This document shows positions 15,701-26,448 of a stretch of DNA of 64,000 nucleotides, in pieces (position 1 is the first letter of the stretch; each line of letters starts with the position of its first letter). A program made the translations under genes and the position numbers. This stretch comes from Trichoplax adhaerens (lineage: Eukaryota; Placozoa; Uniplacotomia; Trichoplacea; Trichoplacidae), in assembly GCF_000150275.1 (NCBI RefSeq), contig NW_002060947.1:6411211-6475210 (forward strand). The letters are read 5' to 3'. Under the pieces are notes generated by a model, which did not search any database, was not told the origin of the DNA, and worked only from the letters and a program-made list of their open reading frames with translations.

Positions 15701-17247
15701 AAAACCATCATCATTCGAATTTTATCATTCATAGGAGTTGGGCTCAAGATCCGGATGAACGGCCTTCTTTTAAAGAAATTGTCCAGAAACTTGAATATTT
15801 ATATCAGGTAAATCATTTTGTCAATATGATGGTGCTGTAATTTTCCTTGTTGCTATGCAAAAATTATTTTATAACGTTATCATCGCTACACGTATACTCA
15901 GTTTTGTGTAGGCTCCAACAAACCTTTACAAGGTTTTGCCGAACCAACTAGCCAAACCGAAATTGATCATCCACAATATTTCTCGAATGGTAAGAACAAA
16001 ATAGAAATGGATATACGCGTGATCAATCAAGATAGATAAACATTCCTAGTCCATCAAGGATATTTTCCCATTATTCTGTAATAGTGTTGTACATAGTAGG
16101 TGTTTTGATTAACTTACTATGAGAAAACGGCTCATTTTCAGTTCTTCTTGTCACACTCTATAGCATCAGCATTAGCTACCGTGATTGATATTTCAAATCA
16201 TACTGGCGTCCAGCAAGACGAATTAACGGTATATATATAGAGTTGGTGGTTGCTAAAGTTTAAAATAGAAGCAATAATTCTGTCTATATAGATTAGGAGC
16301 GTTTGTTATTGCAATTACTTAAGACCAGCGATTTTTTACAGCCGATGCCACCTATCGAATCAAGTACGAAATCGATCAGAATTTATGAAGAGCACACACG
16401 GGTACAACTGCAATTCTTCTTTTATAAAACGTAATACGATCTTTCGATCCTTAAAAATTAACTAACTTCTATTGCAGAAATTACAAAGATATTTGGATAT
16501 TATAAAAGAAATTGATGCATTAAAGGGATTTTTGTAAGTAGGAGAATGTAGGCAAATTTACCCCTTAGTGTCGAGATTTGTTTTGTACATACAGCTACTA
16601 GAAGATGTTAACATTTGTTTATGTATGTAATAAACCTAATAACCTAGGGATGAATTAGATGAACAGGTCAATGTAGCAGAAAGCGAGGAGAAAAAAATGT
16701 TATTAGAAGTGGATAAATTGACTTCAGAAAAGGTATCAGTATGCAGTAACAGGGAGATAAATAGAAAATTGTCTTCTGATACTAGATTTCCTAAGGGCAC
16801 TGCCGATGAGATTCACCAATTTTAGCTACGTGAACAACATGTATTAATATTTTGTAGATCGTATCGAGTTGTGTTTAAGATCATATAGACTATGGGTTAA
16901 TTAGATACGTTATTCTTTAATATTCGTATGCTAATACTTAAATAATTGAGATAATAAAATTAGATATTGTAGTTGTTATAACTTTGTACTGAATATTCGT
17001 TACATACCCGCTTTTGCATAACAGCCACGAATTGTATAGTTTGTCGATTTAAAAGGAGAAAAAAATATCACTAATGTTTCTGGAATTATTAATAATTATT
17101 ACTTTGATATTAGCTTACTGTTTGCCATTTATTTCGTCTTGGAAATGATGACTGATATCGTATGCTTTATCTCTTTAGGGTAAAATGGTAGAATTGCAAA
17201 AGGACCTCGAATATCAGCTGAACATGATTGCAAATCAGAGCAATTAA
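12759..17247 (+). CDS. MAP3K7: MAP kinase kinase kinase 7 (TAK1)
   Basis: Cytoplasmic MAP3K activated with TAB partners downstream of TGF-beta, Toll/IL-1 and TNF-type receptors; it phosphorylates MKKs and IKK. Fifteen exons: 12759-12818, 14058-14168, 14367-14438, 14627-14672, 14806-14941, 15122-15246, 15337-15471, 15590-15647, 15735-15807, 15902-15989, 16164-16228, 16297-16401, 16478-16533, 16648-16732, 17179-17247. Phases close to 427 aa. Seen: glycine loop GRGSFG (23-28), AVK lysine K43, HRDLKPLN (135-142), CDFGT (155-159), WMAPEVF, and [16 protein letters not shown]. After the kinase (about residue 272) comes a short linker and then a helical C-terminus ([20 protein letters not shown], then LDELDEQVN) matching the TAB2/3-binding coiled coil. 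Human TAK1 is 579-606 aa; here the long Ser/Thr-rich middle is nearly absent. The first exon ends EPSEITLLE and joins TVGRGSFG across a 1.24-kb intron. Confidence 0.95.
14251..14286. repeat. 12-bp perfect hairpin in MAP3K7 intron 2
   Basis: TATTTCTGGCCT, 12-base loop, AGGCCAGAAATA. Intronic; no conservation can be judged here. Confidence 0.7.
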
Positions 17248-19258
17248 TATTGTGATTGCTACAACTGCTCAATGCCTTTAAATGAATGAGTCAAACACGA
17301 TATCGACAATTTTATAGATCTATTCAGTAATAACATAATTTATCACTATGTAAATTCTAAATTCTACAATAAGCAACTTTATTGACTATCTAAAGGTTAA
17401 ATTTCATGCTATATCTGTGAATAGTTTACTGGCAGCAATGTACTTTAAGAAAGCCATATTTTGTAAAGGACATAATCTAATATTGTACCAATCGATTATA
17501 TTACTGTTACAGTTCGTTGTTGGTTTCTAAGAAACCAACGTAAAGATCAAATTAAACTTTATACGCCTTGGTATTGAAAGTTATGTGAAAGTCCATGCTA
17601 TATTGTTGCTCTGTTGCTAAATTAATAATTTTGCTCAGTTGTTTCTGTGTGATATAGTCGCTTTTATTACCTTTTAAGTACTGTATTACTACCTTATTTT
17701 GTAAATATAGCAGATTTATCGACAGTACAATAATGATTTGTACGGTAAAATGCTACATGATGTGCTTAAATAATTGGGTAAGTAAGTCCGTTTTATTATA
17801 CTACAAAATGGTAATAATATTACCTGCATAATTTCGGTTAAAAATTACAATATATTTGTTGTCTTGCAATAAGTAACTAATTCAATTTCAATTGTAAATA
17901 TTTCTACCAAAGATATAAACTCAGTTTATGGCTATTATCACGCAGATGCATTGTCTGATCTTGTATGTTCAATAAATTTTCAAGGCTTGATATAAACCTT
18001 GAAATTATGTTTGCCATCGGCTCGATGTTGAATGTAGAAGTGGACTATTCGTAGCTCGATAAAAAAGTGTAATCGGTACGGGAATTGAGGAGATCATTTT
18101 TGTCTACTATTGTAAATTATGTAGTAACTCTTACTTAGTTACTTTTCTGTAAGAGTTAAGAGTGCAGGTCTACTTTGATACCACGGCATTAGCTGTAATA
18201 CAGTCCTATAGTGATCATTAATGGCACGCAACGATATACAAAGTCTTGATTATATTCCTATCGCTGTAGTGTTACATGCAAAGGACCAGATTCGTGTTAC
18301 ATCTTTCAACCTGGGTTAAGTCTTACGAATTATCTGCAATAGCCAATATCAAGTAGTAAATTCATATATATACTGTAGGTGTAGTTTATATTTCAATCCA
18401 CCATTTAAGTTTCTTTACATTTATTACATGAATCATGAAATAAACAGTTTAGGTTCTGACTAAAGTAATTTGCGTATTTCGACGCATTGCATTTTTTCAT
18501 TAGAGAGTAACGGAAAAATCTCAACAAGTAGATGATATAATCTACAAATGCATAATTACCATCCGTAGTACGTACGTTTTTACTTTAATACAAAGCTGAA
18601 TTCTTGGTAACAGAGTTATCAAGTACTAAGCCAATTAGATACGAATGCATCTAGCTATTGTAAACTACCAAGTCTGGAAAATATTGATTTTAATGAAATT
18701 ACCGTAAATCCACTGTAATAATTTCATATACTAGAAGAGTAGACATCAATCATGCCTTACTGGGGTATACATATGATGCGATATTGTCAATACGAATAGG
18801 ATTATAATTACATAGTAGTCAGAAATCATTTCGGTCAGCAACTTTAACTACAAAGCAAATGCGTATCGTAGGTATGAAATACTATAGGTGCAGAAATGAA
18901 ATAGTAATTTCATATCAAAGAGCCGATACGAAAGTGATTGTTTCTACGCGGATAATAAAAAGTAACTGATCCCTAGATAACAATTATCATACCATAGATA
19001 AGCATGAGCTAATACTTTTTATACACCAGTATTATTTGTTTACTAAAGTTACCATAGTATAGAGATGAAGCGAATATGAAGCTTTCTATAAAACAGGTCA
19101 ATTTACATGCTCTACTACAGTGCAAATTATTCTTTACTGTAACAAAAAAAGAATAAAATTATTGGCGTATTTTAAAGATTAACTAGGTGTACTAGACTTT
19201 TTCAATTTATATCATTGAAAGTCCAACACTGAATAATTTTCTTTGGCATAATGTTTAT
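17248..19258. other. convergent intergenic region, no gene
   Basis: Two kilobases between the 3' end of MAP3K7 (+) and the 3' end of CHMP1 (-). AT-rich, no exon-like frames. It should hold both 3' UTRs and poly(A) signals; several AATAAA-like words are present but none can be assigned. A short perfect hairpin at 17519-17539 is listed separately. Confidence 0.6.
17519..17539. repeat. short perfect hairpin downstream of MAP3K7
   Basis: GTTGGTTTC, spacer TAA, GAAACCAAC: a 9-bp perfect inverted repeat with a 3-base loop, 270 bp after the MAP3K7 stop. It could fold in a long 3' UTR, but may be chance. Confidence 0.6.
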
Positions 19259-21269
19259 CTATCCTTGACGCAGCTTGGCTAGCCTCTGACTTAATTCATC
19301 CTATATAAATGAAGGCTGATTAGATACCAAAAGTGCTGGTATTTTTTTTGAATCTTTACCAAATGATTCATGCGAAGTGTATAACAAACATCACCTGCTC
19401 AGCATTAGCAACAGAAGCGGTTCCAAGGGATGCTGTTTGGCCATTGGGCAATTCCATATTAAGTTCCAACCTGATATCATGTATTGGTATTAATCATACG
19501 TTTCACAGTTATAGTAACTAAATGATGAATAGTTTGTTGTTGTTGTGGTATACGCACCCGTGTTCATCAGCAACTTGGTTCATTAAAGAATCCACTTGGC
19601 CCTGTGATTATTATTGAATATAGTCCATTACTTTAATCAATGAATAATTAGCCTTGACAATAAAATATGACATTGTAACGCCAGTGGATCGTAATATCGA
19701 TACAGTCTTTACGTACCTGCGGTACAGTTAATGTTGTGGAATTGGACATGGCATTATCCATGCAATTCGTTTGAACATCTAAGTCTTCAAATTGTCTTTC
19801 GAATCTGTCAAGTAAATTTGTAACCTGTAAACAGAATAGAGAATTTTAATGCTATTGAAGTTAAAGAATGAATCACAGATTTTGGTGCTATCGATAATTG
19901 CACATGGTGACGGAGTAGGCGTAATATGTATAAAGTTGATCTATCGTGGTTACTAATGTCTGTGATAGTTGAAGGATTTTAACATCGATATCGTATGTAG
20001 ATATGACAATAGAATAATTTTGTGCTTAATATCAAGAGATCATTGATATAAAGTAGAATGTGTTATTTCATATTGTAGTACTGACGTTACCTTTTCTAAA
20101 TTCATCGATCTCATAGCACTATCCATAGACTTTACTACCCCTGCCATAGATCCAGTCACCTATATTTTTTCAGTCATACAAAAAATGAATATGATTTATC
20201 TTAACATAATCAAATTTTTCAGTAACACACAAAATCAATCAGCTTTATGACAAACCTGTTTCATAGTTACAGCAGTTTGCACTCTTTGCGCAACAGCGTC
20301 TACTCTCGAGCTTAAGCGTAAGAAATTTAACGCCTGCAATCCATCGTAATATTAGGCAAAAAGTAGGTACAACGCATCGGTTGAGTCCATAGTAATATTA
20401 GACAAAGTGTAAGTTCAACGCTAGCTATCGTAGTACACTCCTCTATCACTGAAGGATTCCTGTATACTAGTGATTGAATCATGAGGTGCAGTTCTGTCGA
20501 GTGACTAACCTGATTTTTTTGTCTGATAGCATTTTCGGCATGAATTCTAGCGCCTTCTACATTACCTTTCTGTATAGCCTGTACGCAGATAGTAAAAATA
20601 CATGAGCATTAGTTGATGTCAATCCGCTACGAGCAAGTGTCGGTAAATTCGTTGTACAATTGTATAAATATGAGGAGTGTTAGTCCAAGTTCAAGTGACT
20701 ATACAGGTTGTCATCGTTTGCCATTCCTTATTAAGACGAAAACTTGCTTTACTCTAATACATCATTTTAAAGTTAAATTTTTGACCTTTTTTAATTTCAA
20801 TTTTTCGGCCTTTTCATCTTTGACACATTTTTGAGAATGTCTGTTGAGATCCTTAGCAGCAAACTATTTATCAATAGAAAGATAGAATATTATTGAGTAT
20901 CGCTATCGATGTCGAAATGTAGCCATCACTACTGTAGCCTGATTCAAACTATTTTATCCCAGGTAGAATGTTCTTGCTATCGATTGAGGTTTACTATTCA
21001 CTACAAATACAAATGGTCCCAACATAGACACTATTATTATTGTTAGGGCAGGCGAAAAGGGCTTCTGTTGAAGTTATCGATATTCTGTCTATCGTGATGT
21101 TTCTATTGTAAGTTAAAAGACAACATGGATGGCAAAGATGGTCGAAAACATCACGTCCATTGGGGACAGGAATTGGTGTTTTGGCCCTCGTTATGGGAAT
21201 GATGATGTCATCCTCGTCTAATCTGTTTTGATCCTATCCTCAGACTTACCTTCAAGTTAAATAAATGTT
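19259..21269 (-). CDS. CHMP1: charged multivesicular body protein 1 (ESCRT-III, CHMP1), first codons not located
   Basis: ESCRT-III subunit that polymerises on endosomal and midbody membranes and recruits VPS4 and spastin. Exons in transcript order: 21269-21250, 20863-20786, 20578-20510, 20333-20256, 20159-20091, 19824-19717, 19601-19558, 19470-19395, 19300-19259. Phases agree and yield 193 residues after the incomplete first codon; with the missing start the length should be about 197, matching CHMP1A/B (196-199). Seen: EHLFNLKFAAKDLNRHSQKC near the N-terminus, AIQKGNVEGARIHAENAIRQ, the ALNFLRLSSRVDAVAQRVQT core, TGSMAGVVKSMDSAM, and at the C-terminus DELSQRLAKLRQG, the MIM1 motif that binds MIT domains. 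The exon carrying the initiator and about three codons must lie above 21269 and was not found. CHMP1A versus CHMP1B cannot be decided. Confidence 0.93.
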
Positions 21270-21944
21270 CTGCGAGCAATCAGGAATTTGGAATTAAGGA
21301 AAGATAGACATCATTGACATTATCCTATTCAATTGAAGTGAATTTATGCCTAAACGAGCACTAATAGAACATTTGATCTTGACTTTATTGATCCAACTAC
21401 TATAGCACTGGCATGATTTCATCGTCTCCATAACAAAAACTCGATTTCTATTTTGAATTAGTTTCAATCAAGACATAAAGCTAAAGGATACTTTCCATCT
21501 TTTTTTCCAACGATTCTACAGCTCAATAATATCGACTAAAAGGCAGGAAAACTGGATAAGCGTTTGGTGATTTCGTTAACTTGATAATTGCCTCAATATT
21601 CAATGGAATCCCTTTGGAAGCTAGGAAATGGATCACAAATTAGCTTGGAGAATGGCCTTGGCTTTCCTCTACACTCGTCTCGATGTTATCATACTAGCGT
21701 ACACTATGACTACGGTGACTAGTATCAGCGGTCTGGTTCTACAAGCCAAGATGGACGCCAGGGACTACGGTACAGTACTGAAATGGATGATCGTCTAGCA
21801 ACTGGGATATTTTCATTGTGATCCTATAGCTTTGTATGGCTTCAGTAGACATGATAGCGCACTATCCCTCTCAAGCTAAACACGGACGGTAATGACCAGT
21901 TACGGTTGGTTCCTAGCGCTATGACGTCAACAAGTTATTTTTAG

Positions 21945-22800
21945 ATGGATGGAAGATCCCCACCCGACCTGCTACAGTACTCATCCTGTACAAAAATACT
22001 GTACACTGTAGAGCAACGACTAATCCACGACAGTAAAACTTCTCCCGTCAAAGTGGTAATGAACCAATTTTCCCCTATTGTAGGCTAAAAATACTGACAA
22101 GTTTTATGTCAAAAATGTGTCCACTGTTGTTTTGCTTGGCAATATTGTGAGCAAAAGACTTTTCATTGCAGCGTACCGTGCAGGACACCTATTTTTCACA
22201 TTGCCTCACTACTAGGTATAGTAGTCTGTGATTACAGTACAAACTGCAAGAGAAGGATGACAACGCTTTGTATCGATTGTACAGTACTTATTCTATGCTA
22301 CAAGTAATTTCTAGTCGTCCGCGGTACTGTACTGGATAGGCAGTGTGGAAAATAGGTGTCCACTACGTCGTCAAAAGTCTATCGCTGGCCGATTTGCCAA
22401 CCACACCCAAGTCTCCGACACGTTTGCTATAGAAAGGCTGTATTGGTATACCGTACAGTGTACAGTACACTATAGTGTCGTGGAAAATTTTGTAGATACG
22501 GCTATGGTCGTCCCTGGCTGCACTGTACACTGTAGTCTCCGGCATTTTGTAATTTTATTTTACTACCTATTGGTGAAACTGCTCTTTAATAGGTAGTAAC
22601 TGTACTGTCCGTACTTTGAAAAGGGATTTCTTTCCTGCGCCAGAAGAAGAAAGCAGGCCCACACTACAACAGTACTGTACAGTACACTGTGCACTATACA
22701 CTGTACCCAACACTACAACAGTACTGTATCCCTATCAAACCTTAACCGTTCTACAGTGTAGGCATGTACTGTAGTACTGTAGACAAACCTTGGCATTCGG
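21945..22800. repeat. cluster of GTACTGTAC / GTACAGTAC motifs
   Basis: More than a dozen copies of CAGTACTG, CTGTACAGTAC, GTACACTG and close variants lie within 850 bp. GTACTGTAC and GTACAGTAC are reverse complements of each other, so the cluster is largely self-complementary. It sits in the divergent spacer between CHMP1 and the ORC3 side. Confidence 0.75.
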
Positions 22801-22822
22801 GTCTGCCAACCAAGTTGGAGAA

Positions 22823-22937
22823 CTCAAAATGGCCCGGTAAAAGAAGACCCGTAAAACAAAACCGAGTCTTCTTTAGTAGCTCAAAATGGCCCGGTAAAGG
22901 AAGACCAGTAAAACAAAACCGAGTCTTCTTTAGTAAT
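22823..22937. repeat. 57-bp tandem duplication
   Basis: A segment starting CTCAAAATGGCCCGGTAAA and ending near GAGTCTTCTTTAGTA is present twice in tandem, offset 57 bp (22823 and 22880), with only a few mismatches. It is GC-richer than its surroundings. No function inferred. Confidence 0.85.
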
Positions 22938-23087
22938 TCAAAGTCAAAGATACGGTTCTTATCCGGTAGTTTTCTAGGAGCAGCGAGCAGAAGTAAATTG
23001 AAACTGGGAATGAGCAATTTGCCGTAGTTCGGTGGGGTAATAATGAATGGAAAAGTCCCCGGTACGGAACTAGTCTGGACGTCTGCA

Positions 23088-23250
23088 CTTGATATTGACA
23101 AAATTTTATAGACATTCTGCTTCCAAAAGTGACTAGAATCGGATAATAATAATGAAGAGAATTACATCTGTACTTGATATTGACCAAAATTTTGTAGAGA
23201 TTCTGCTTCCAAAAGTGACTAGAATCGGATAATAATAATGAAGAGAATTA
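23088..23250. repeat. 85-bp tandem duplication
   Basis: CTTGATATTGAC begins two copies at 23088 and 23173. The copies continue through GCTTCCAAAAGTGACTAGAA and end GAAGAGAATTA, with about five differences. Recent duplication, non-coding. Confidence 0.88.
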
Positions 23251-24136
23251 AGTTTAAAGAGTTGATTACTGTACAGTATATAGTGGAATCATATCAGCAG
23301 AGTAAAGTATAATAACGTACTAGGTAAGAAATAATATTATACTGTATAATGGTCAATCAGTAAATTCCCCTAAAAGAAAAATAACGAGAAAACGATGGTT
23401 AGATTTTTCTTCGATCGCCAGTCCATAAACATTGCTCACTTGGTCAGAATAATTCATAAAGCACAGAGTTATTAAGTGCGCAATAAAGTACACAAAGCAA
23501 GCCCAGAAATTCTTAAGTTTATAATAACCAAAGACACAGGTATTGCAAAGTATTTGCATTCTAGTGGCGGGAACACGTTACATGCGTCCCTTTCAGAACA
23601 GTACTGTATTCTAAAATTGATTCAAAAAATGAAGAGGATAAGGCAATCAACGATTGTAAAATAGGAACTTCTTCAACATCATGTCAATGTTGTAAAATAA
23701 ACCACCATGATGCTTCAATATTGAACCATTTACCTAACCTTACAGCAGTACCTGCTGTTTTATCTCTCTTTCCTAAGGCTGTTTCATTCATTAAGTATAA
23801 ATCAATTTATTTTCACTAAACGTTATAGATTTTATCTTATAAATTCTTCCACTAACATTTCTCTCCGATGTCTATTTACCAATCGATTTTTATTCATCAT
23901 TTTTCTCCTTAGTATTTCGGTAACAATCTACTATTTCCACATTATATGAATGATTATCGTTGCACTCGAAATGCTGTAGATACGTACGTCATTGGTCATT
24001 CATTTTAATAGGATATTATAGAAAAAATCTTTTTCACGTTTTAGTATTTTCAATTTATTTGCAAGCGGCATTCTTAGCCAATGAATACTAGATGATCGAT
24101 AAATCATACACCATTCTCTTCTAGCAGTTCCATTAA

Positions 24137-24705
24137 CTTCTGAGGGGGAATTTTAGGACAAACGTTTAACTTTTTTTTCAGTTTACACTGCACATACAAA
24201 ACTTATTCTTAATTCTAATTCTGACTGTGGTGTATCTTCCAATAAGGAAGAGTACCAACCAGGTTCTACTTCTGTCGAAAATACTATCCATCGGAAAAAA
24301 TCAGAAAAAAAATAAGTCTAAACACATGTACTTTAATATGCACACAGTCTATAGTGAGTAGAGATGGCTAGCAGAAAAGATGTCACCAGCAAGGAAAGTG
24401 TGACATCTTTTTTGTATGAACTTCTGAGGGAGAATTTTGGGGCAAATGTTTATTTTTTATTTTTTCAGTGTATATACAATGTACATGCAAAATTGATTCT
24501 TTATCCTGATTCTGACTGTGGTGTATCTTCCAATAAGGAAGAGTGCAAAAACCAAGTTCTACTTCTGGAAAAAAATACGTCAACATACGTCTACTTTAAT
24601 ATGCACACAGTCTATAGTGAGCACAAGTGGCTAGCAGAAAAGATGTCACCAGCAGGGAAAGTGTGACATCTTTTTTGCTAGCTATCCGCTGTCGATTTTT
24701 TTCCT
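24137..24705. repeat. tandem duplication of about 285-290 bp carrying perfect hairpins
   Basis: CTTCTGAGGG starts copies at 24137 and 24421; GACTGTGGTGTATCTTCCAA recurs at 24223 and 24514. Each copy ends with the same perfect 12-bp stem, AAAAGATGTCAC paired with GTGACATCTTTT (24375-24386 with 24400-24411; 24638-24649 with 24663-24674), 13-base loop, followed by more T. A third, decayed start of the stem (GCTAGCAGAATAGATGTCAC) occurs near 24815. The conserved hairpin end suggests either a non-autonomous element or a duplicated structured RNA, but neither terminal repeats nor target-site duplications could be demonstrated. Confidence 0.75.
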
Positions 24706-24907
24706 ACACCGCCGTCGACAGTGTATCCTAATTCATTTGTAACCATAGGCGTAACTCCACCGGTCACAGCAATACCATGCCAACTGTATTGTACAGTATG
24801 GCCATGAAGGTAAATCGCTAGCAGAATAGATGTCACCGGCAGAGCATGTCTACTGTACAGCGTACTCATACATCAGCATTCAACAGAGCATGCACATTGC
24901 AGATCCA

Positions 24908-25408
24908 ATGGTGGCTGAGCCAAGGAATCAACTGCTCCTGGCTAGGAAAGGAAGGTAAAATAGACCTAGAGTTATCCCAAAATCCGCAGTTATCTTGGTA
25001 GAAAATAGCATGCTAGCTCGCAATCAAGATTCTTTTCCTCAGATAGCAACTCTACTCTCTGGTTGTTAATTACAGCTAGCATTGTACAAGAAGAGAAGTA
25101 TCCTTGCTGCACCATCTCATCCTCTAATCGGTCATTTAAAAATACTGCAAAATGGACGAGACTACCTCCGTTTCAAAGGTATCATTGATTAAAATTACAA
25201 CTTGCTATAGCATTTACTCCGCTAAACTTCATGAGTAGAGTATCGTACTTGTACCTTGCCTCGGACAATTCACGTGATATCTCTTGCCAAGTCCTCATGT
25301 TGTAGACTTGAGCCATTTCCGATGCTTTCACGCCGAATATTACTAGTAGCTCTACGACCTAACGATACTCGATGTCAACAGAAAATCGAAGGAAAGCATA
25401 TCAAATAA
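24908..25408 (+). CDS. possible three-exon small gene, unknown product
   Basis: ATG 24908-24954 (donor GTAAAA), 25080-25178 (acceptor GCTAG, donor GTATCA) and 25306-25408 (acceptor GTTGTAG, stop TAA) join in phase to an 82-aa frame beginning MVAEPRNQLLLARKGS and containing TAKWTRLPPFQRLEPF. All three exons are open only through these junctions, which is mild support. The middle exon is also open in another frame (after acceptor TACAG), so the reading is not certain. No family recognised. It lies 1 kb upstream of ORC3 on the same strand and could instead be noncoding leader sequence. Confidence 0.3.
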
Positions 25409-26448
25409 CGTATCATCAATAACGATTTGAGTAGAGTCAACCGAGAGCAATGGTCGTGCCTCAGTTGTTCTACGCTGCAAGAGTTTCCTTACTGCATAAC
25501 CAATATTTTAGCCGATGATGTATAAGCTGAAAAGGCTACATATATCCATGTAATCTCTTCAATTTGAAAGCTATCGTTGGTCAGTATACTGCAGTTACTC
25601 CTCAGTCTCGTTTGCAAGTCACAATCCATTTTTATCGTGCAACTGTATCGACGTAGATGAAGCCTTTCTAAGTTGATGGAGATGCAGCTGCAGATCAAGT
25701 CAGGGTGGTGTGTAGGAGAACTGCAGTGACGGTTAATTTCATCCTACTCGTATTCGAGCCCTGTTGAATATTATATTGTCCTCTCACATATTTGTAGTAT
25801 ATATGCATATATACATCTAGAAGTAGGAGAATAGAGGTTACAGATGAATACTTGTGTCAGCTAGCTTTAGCTTTAGTAATAGCTTGTCCATCGCATCACT
25901 AGTATATATTACTGTACTCGTATACTTGTAACAAAGTAGAGTGAATCTGCCAATAAATACCTGCTGTAATCAGCTTTAGGGAAGGTTTATTTTGTATCAT
26001 GCCTGCGATAGATTCGTATTTTTGCTCCATAGATTAAGTGAATAGTAAAGTGGGATAAATACTGCAAATAAATATCAGTGATTACTAATTTTATCATATC
26101 AATATAATGTAGTAGTAGAATGGAATACAGGTTACAAATCAATGCAACTACTTGCAAGCTTCAATGATAGCTTTATCAGCGCAATAGTACATGGATTTGT
26201 CATATCACTCTTATAATGTCTAACAATTATAAAATTGTCAATCACTAACTTTAAATATTTTTGCAAATACAGTATGAATGAGTAGGATTATTGAACTTAA
26301 TTTTGCTGTAATATGTGCTGCTCATACCGATACCATTCATTCATGATCTCGAACTGCAACGACTTCTGACTTCTATCAAATACTGTCAATGCAACTCTAA
26401 TTGTAACTAGTAACAGGATAATCGTTATCATCTGCTTATTTATTATAG
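25409..26448. other. region upstream of first placed ORC3 exon
   Basis: About 1 kb, AT-rich, no exon recognised with confidence. The initiator exon of ORC3 should be here (a few codons ending in phase 0 at a GT donor). Candidate ATGs exist but none is distinguished by similarity. The open frame 25489-25698 on the minus strand has no support. Confidence 0.5.

Larger units (their letters stand above)
21270..24907. other. divergent intergenic region between CHMP1 and ORC3 side, repeat-rich
   Basis: The gap contains the 5' side of CHMP1 (-) and leads into the plus-strand genes. It holds a GTAC-motif cluster (about 21950-22800) and three separate tandem duplications, listed individually. Overlapping open frames at 22345-22596, 22751-23101 and 22764-23027 read through these repeats on both strands and are not called. 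No other exon is recognised. Confidence 0.6.

Noticed and set aside
15912-15989. MAP3K7 exon 10 starting at 15912 (after TGTGTAG)
   Set aside because: That frame meets a stop in the next exon; starting at 15902 after CTCAG keeps the frame open to the C-terminal helix.
22751-23101. 116-codon minus-strand open frame and its plus-strand shadow
   Set aside because: The frame spans the 57-bp tandem duplication, has no splice context and no family similarity.
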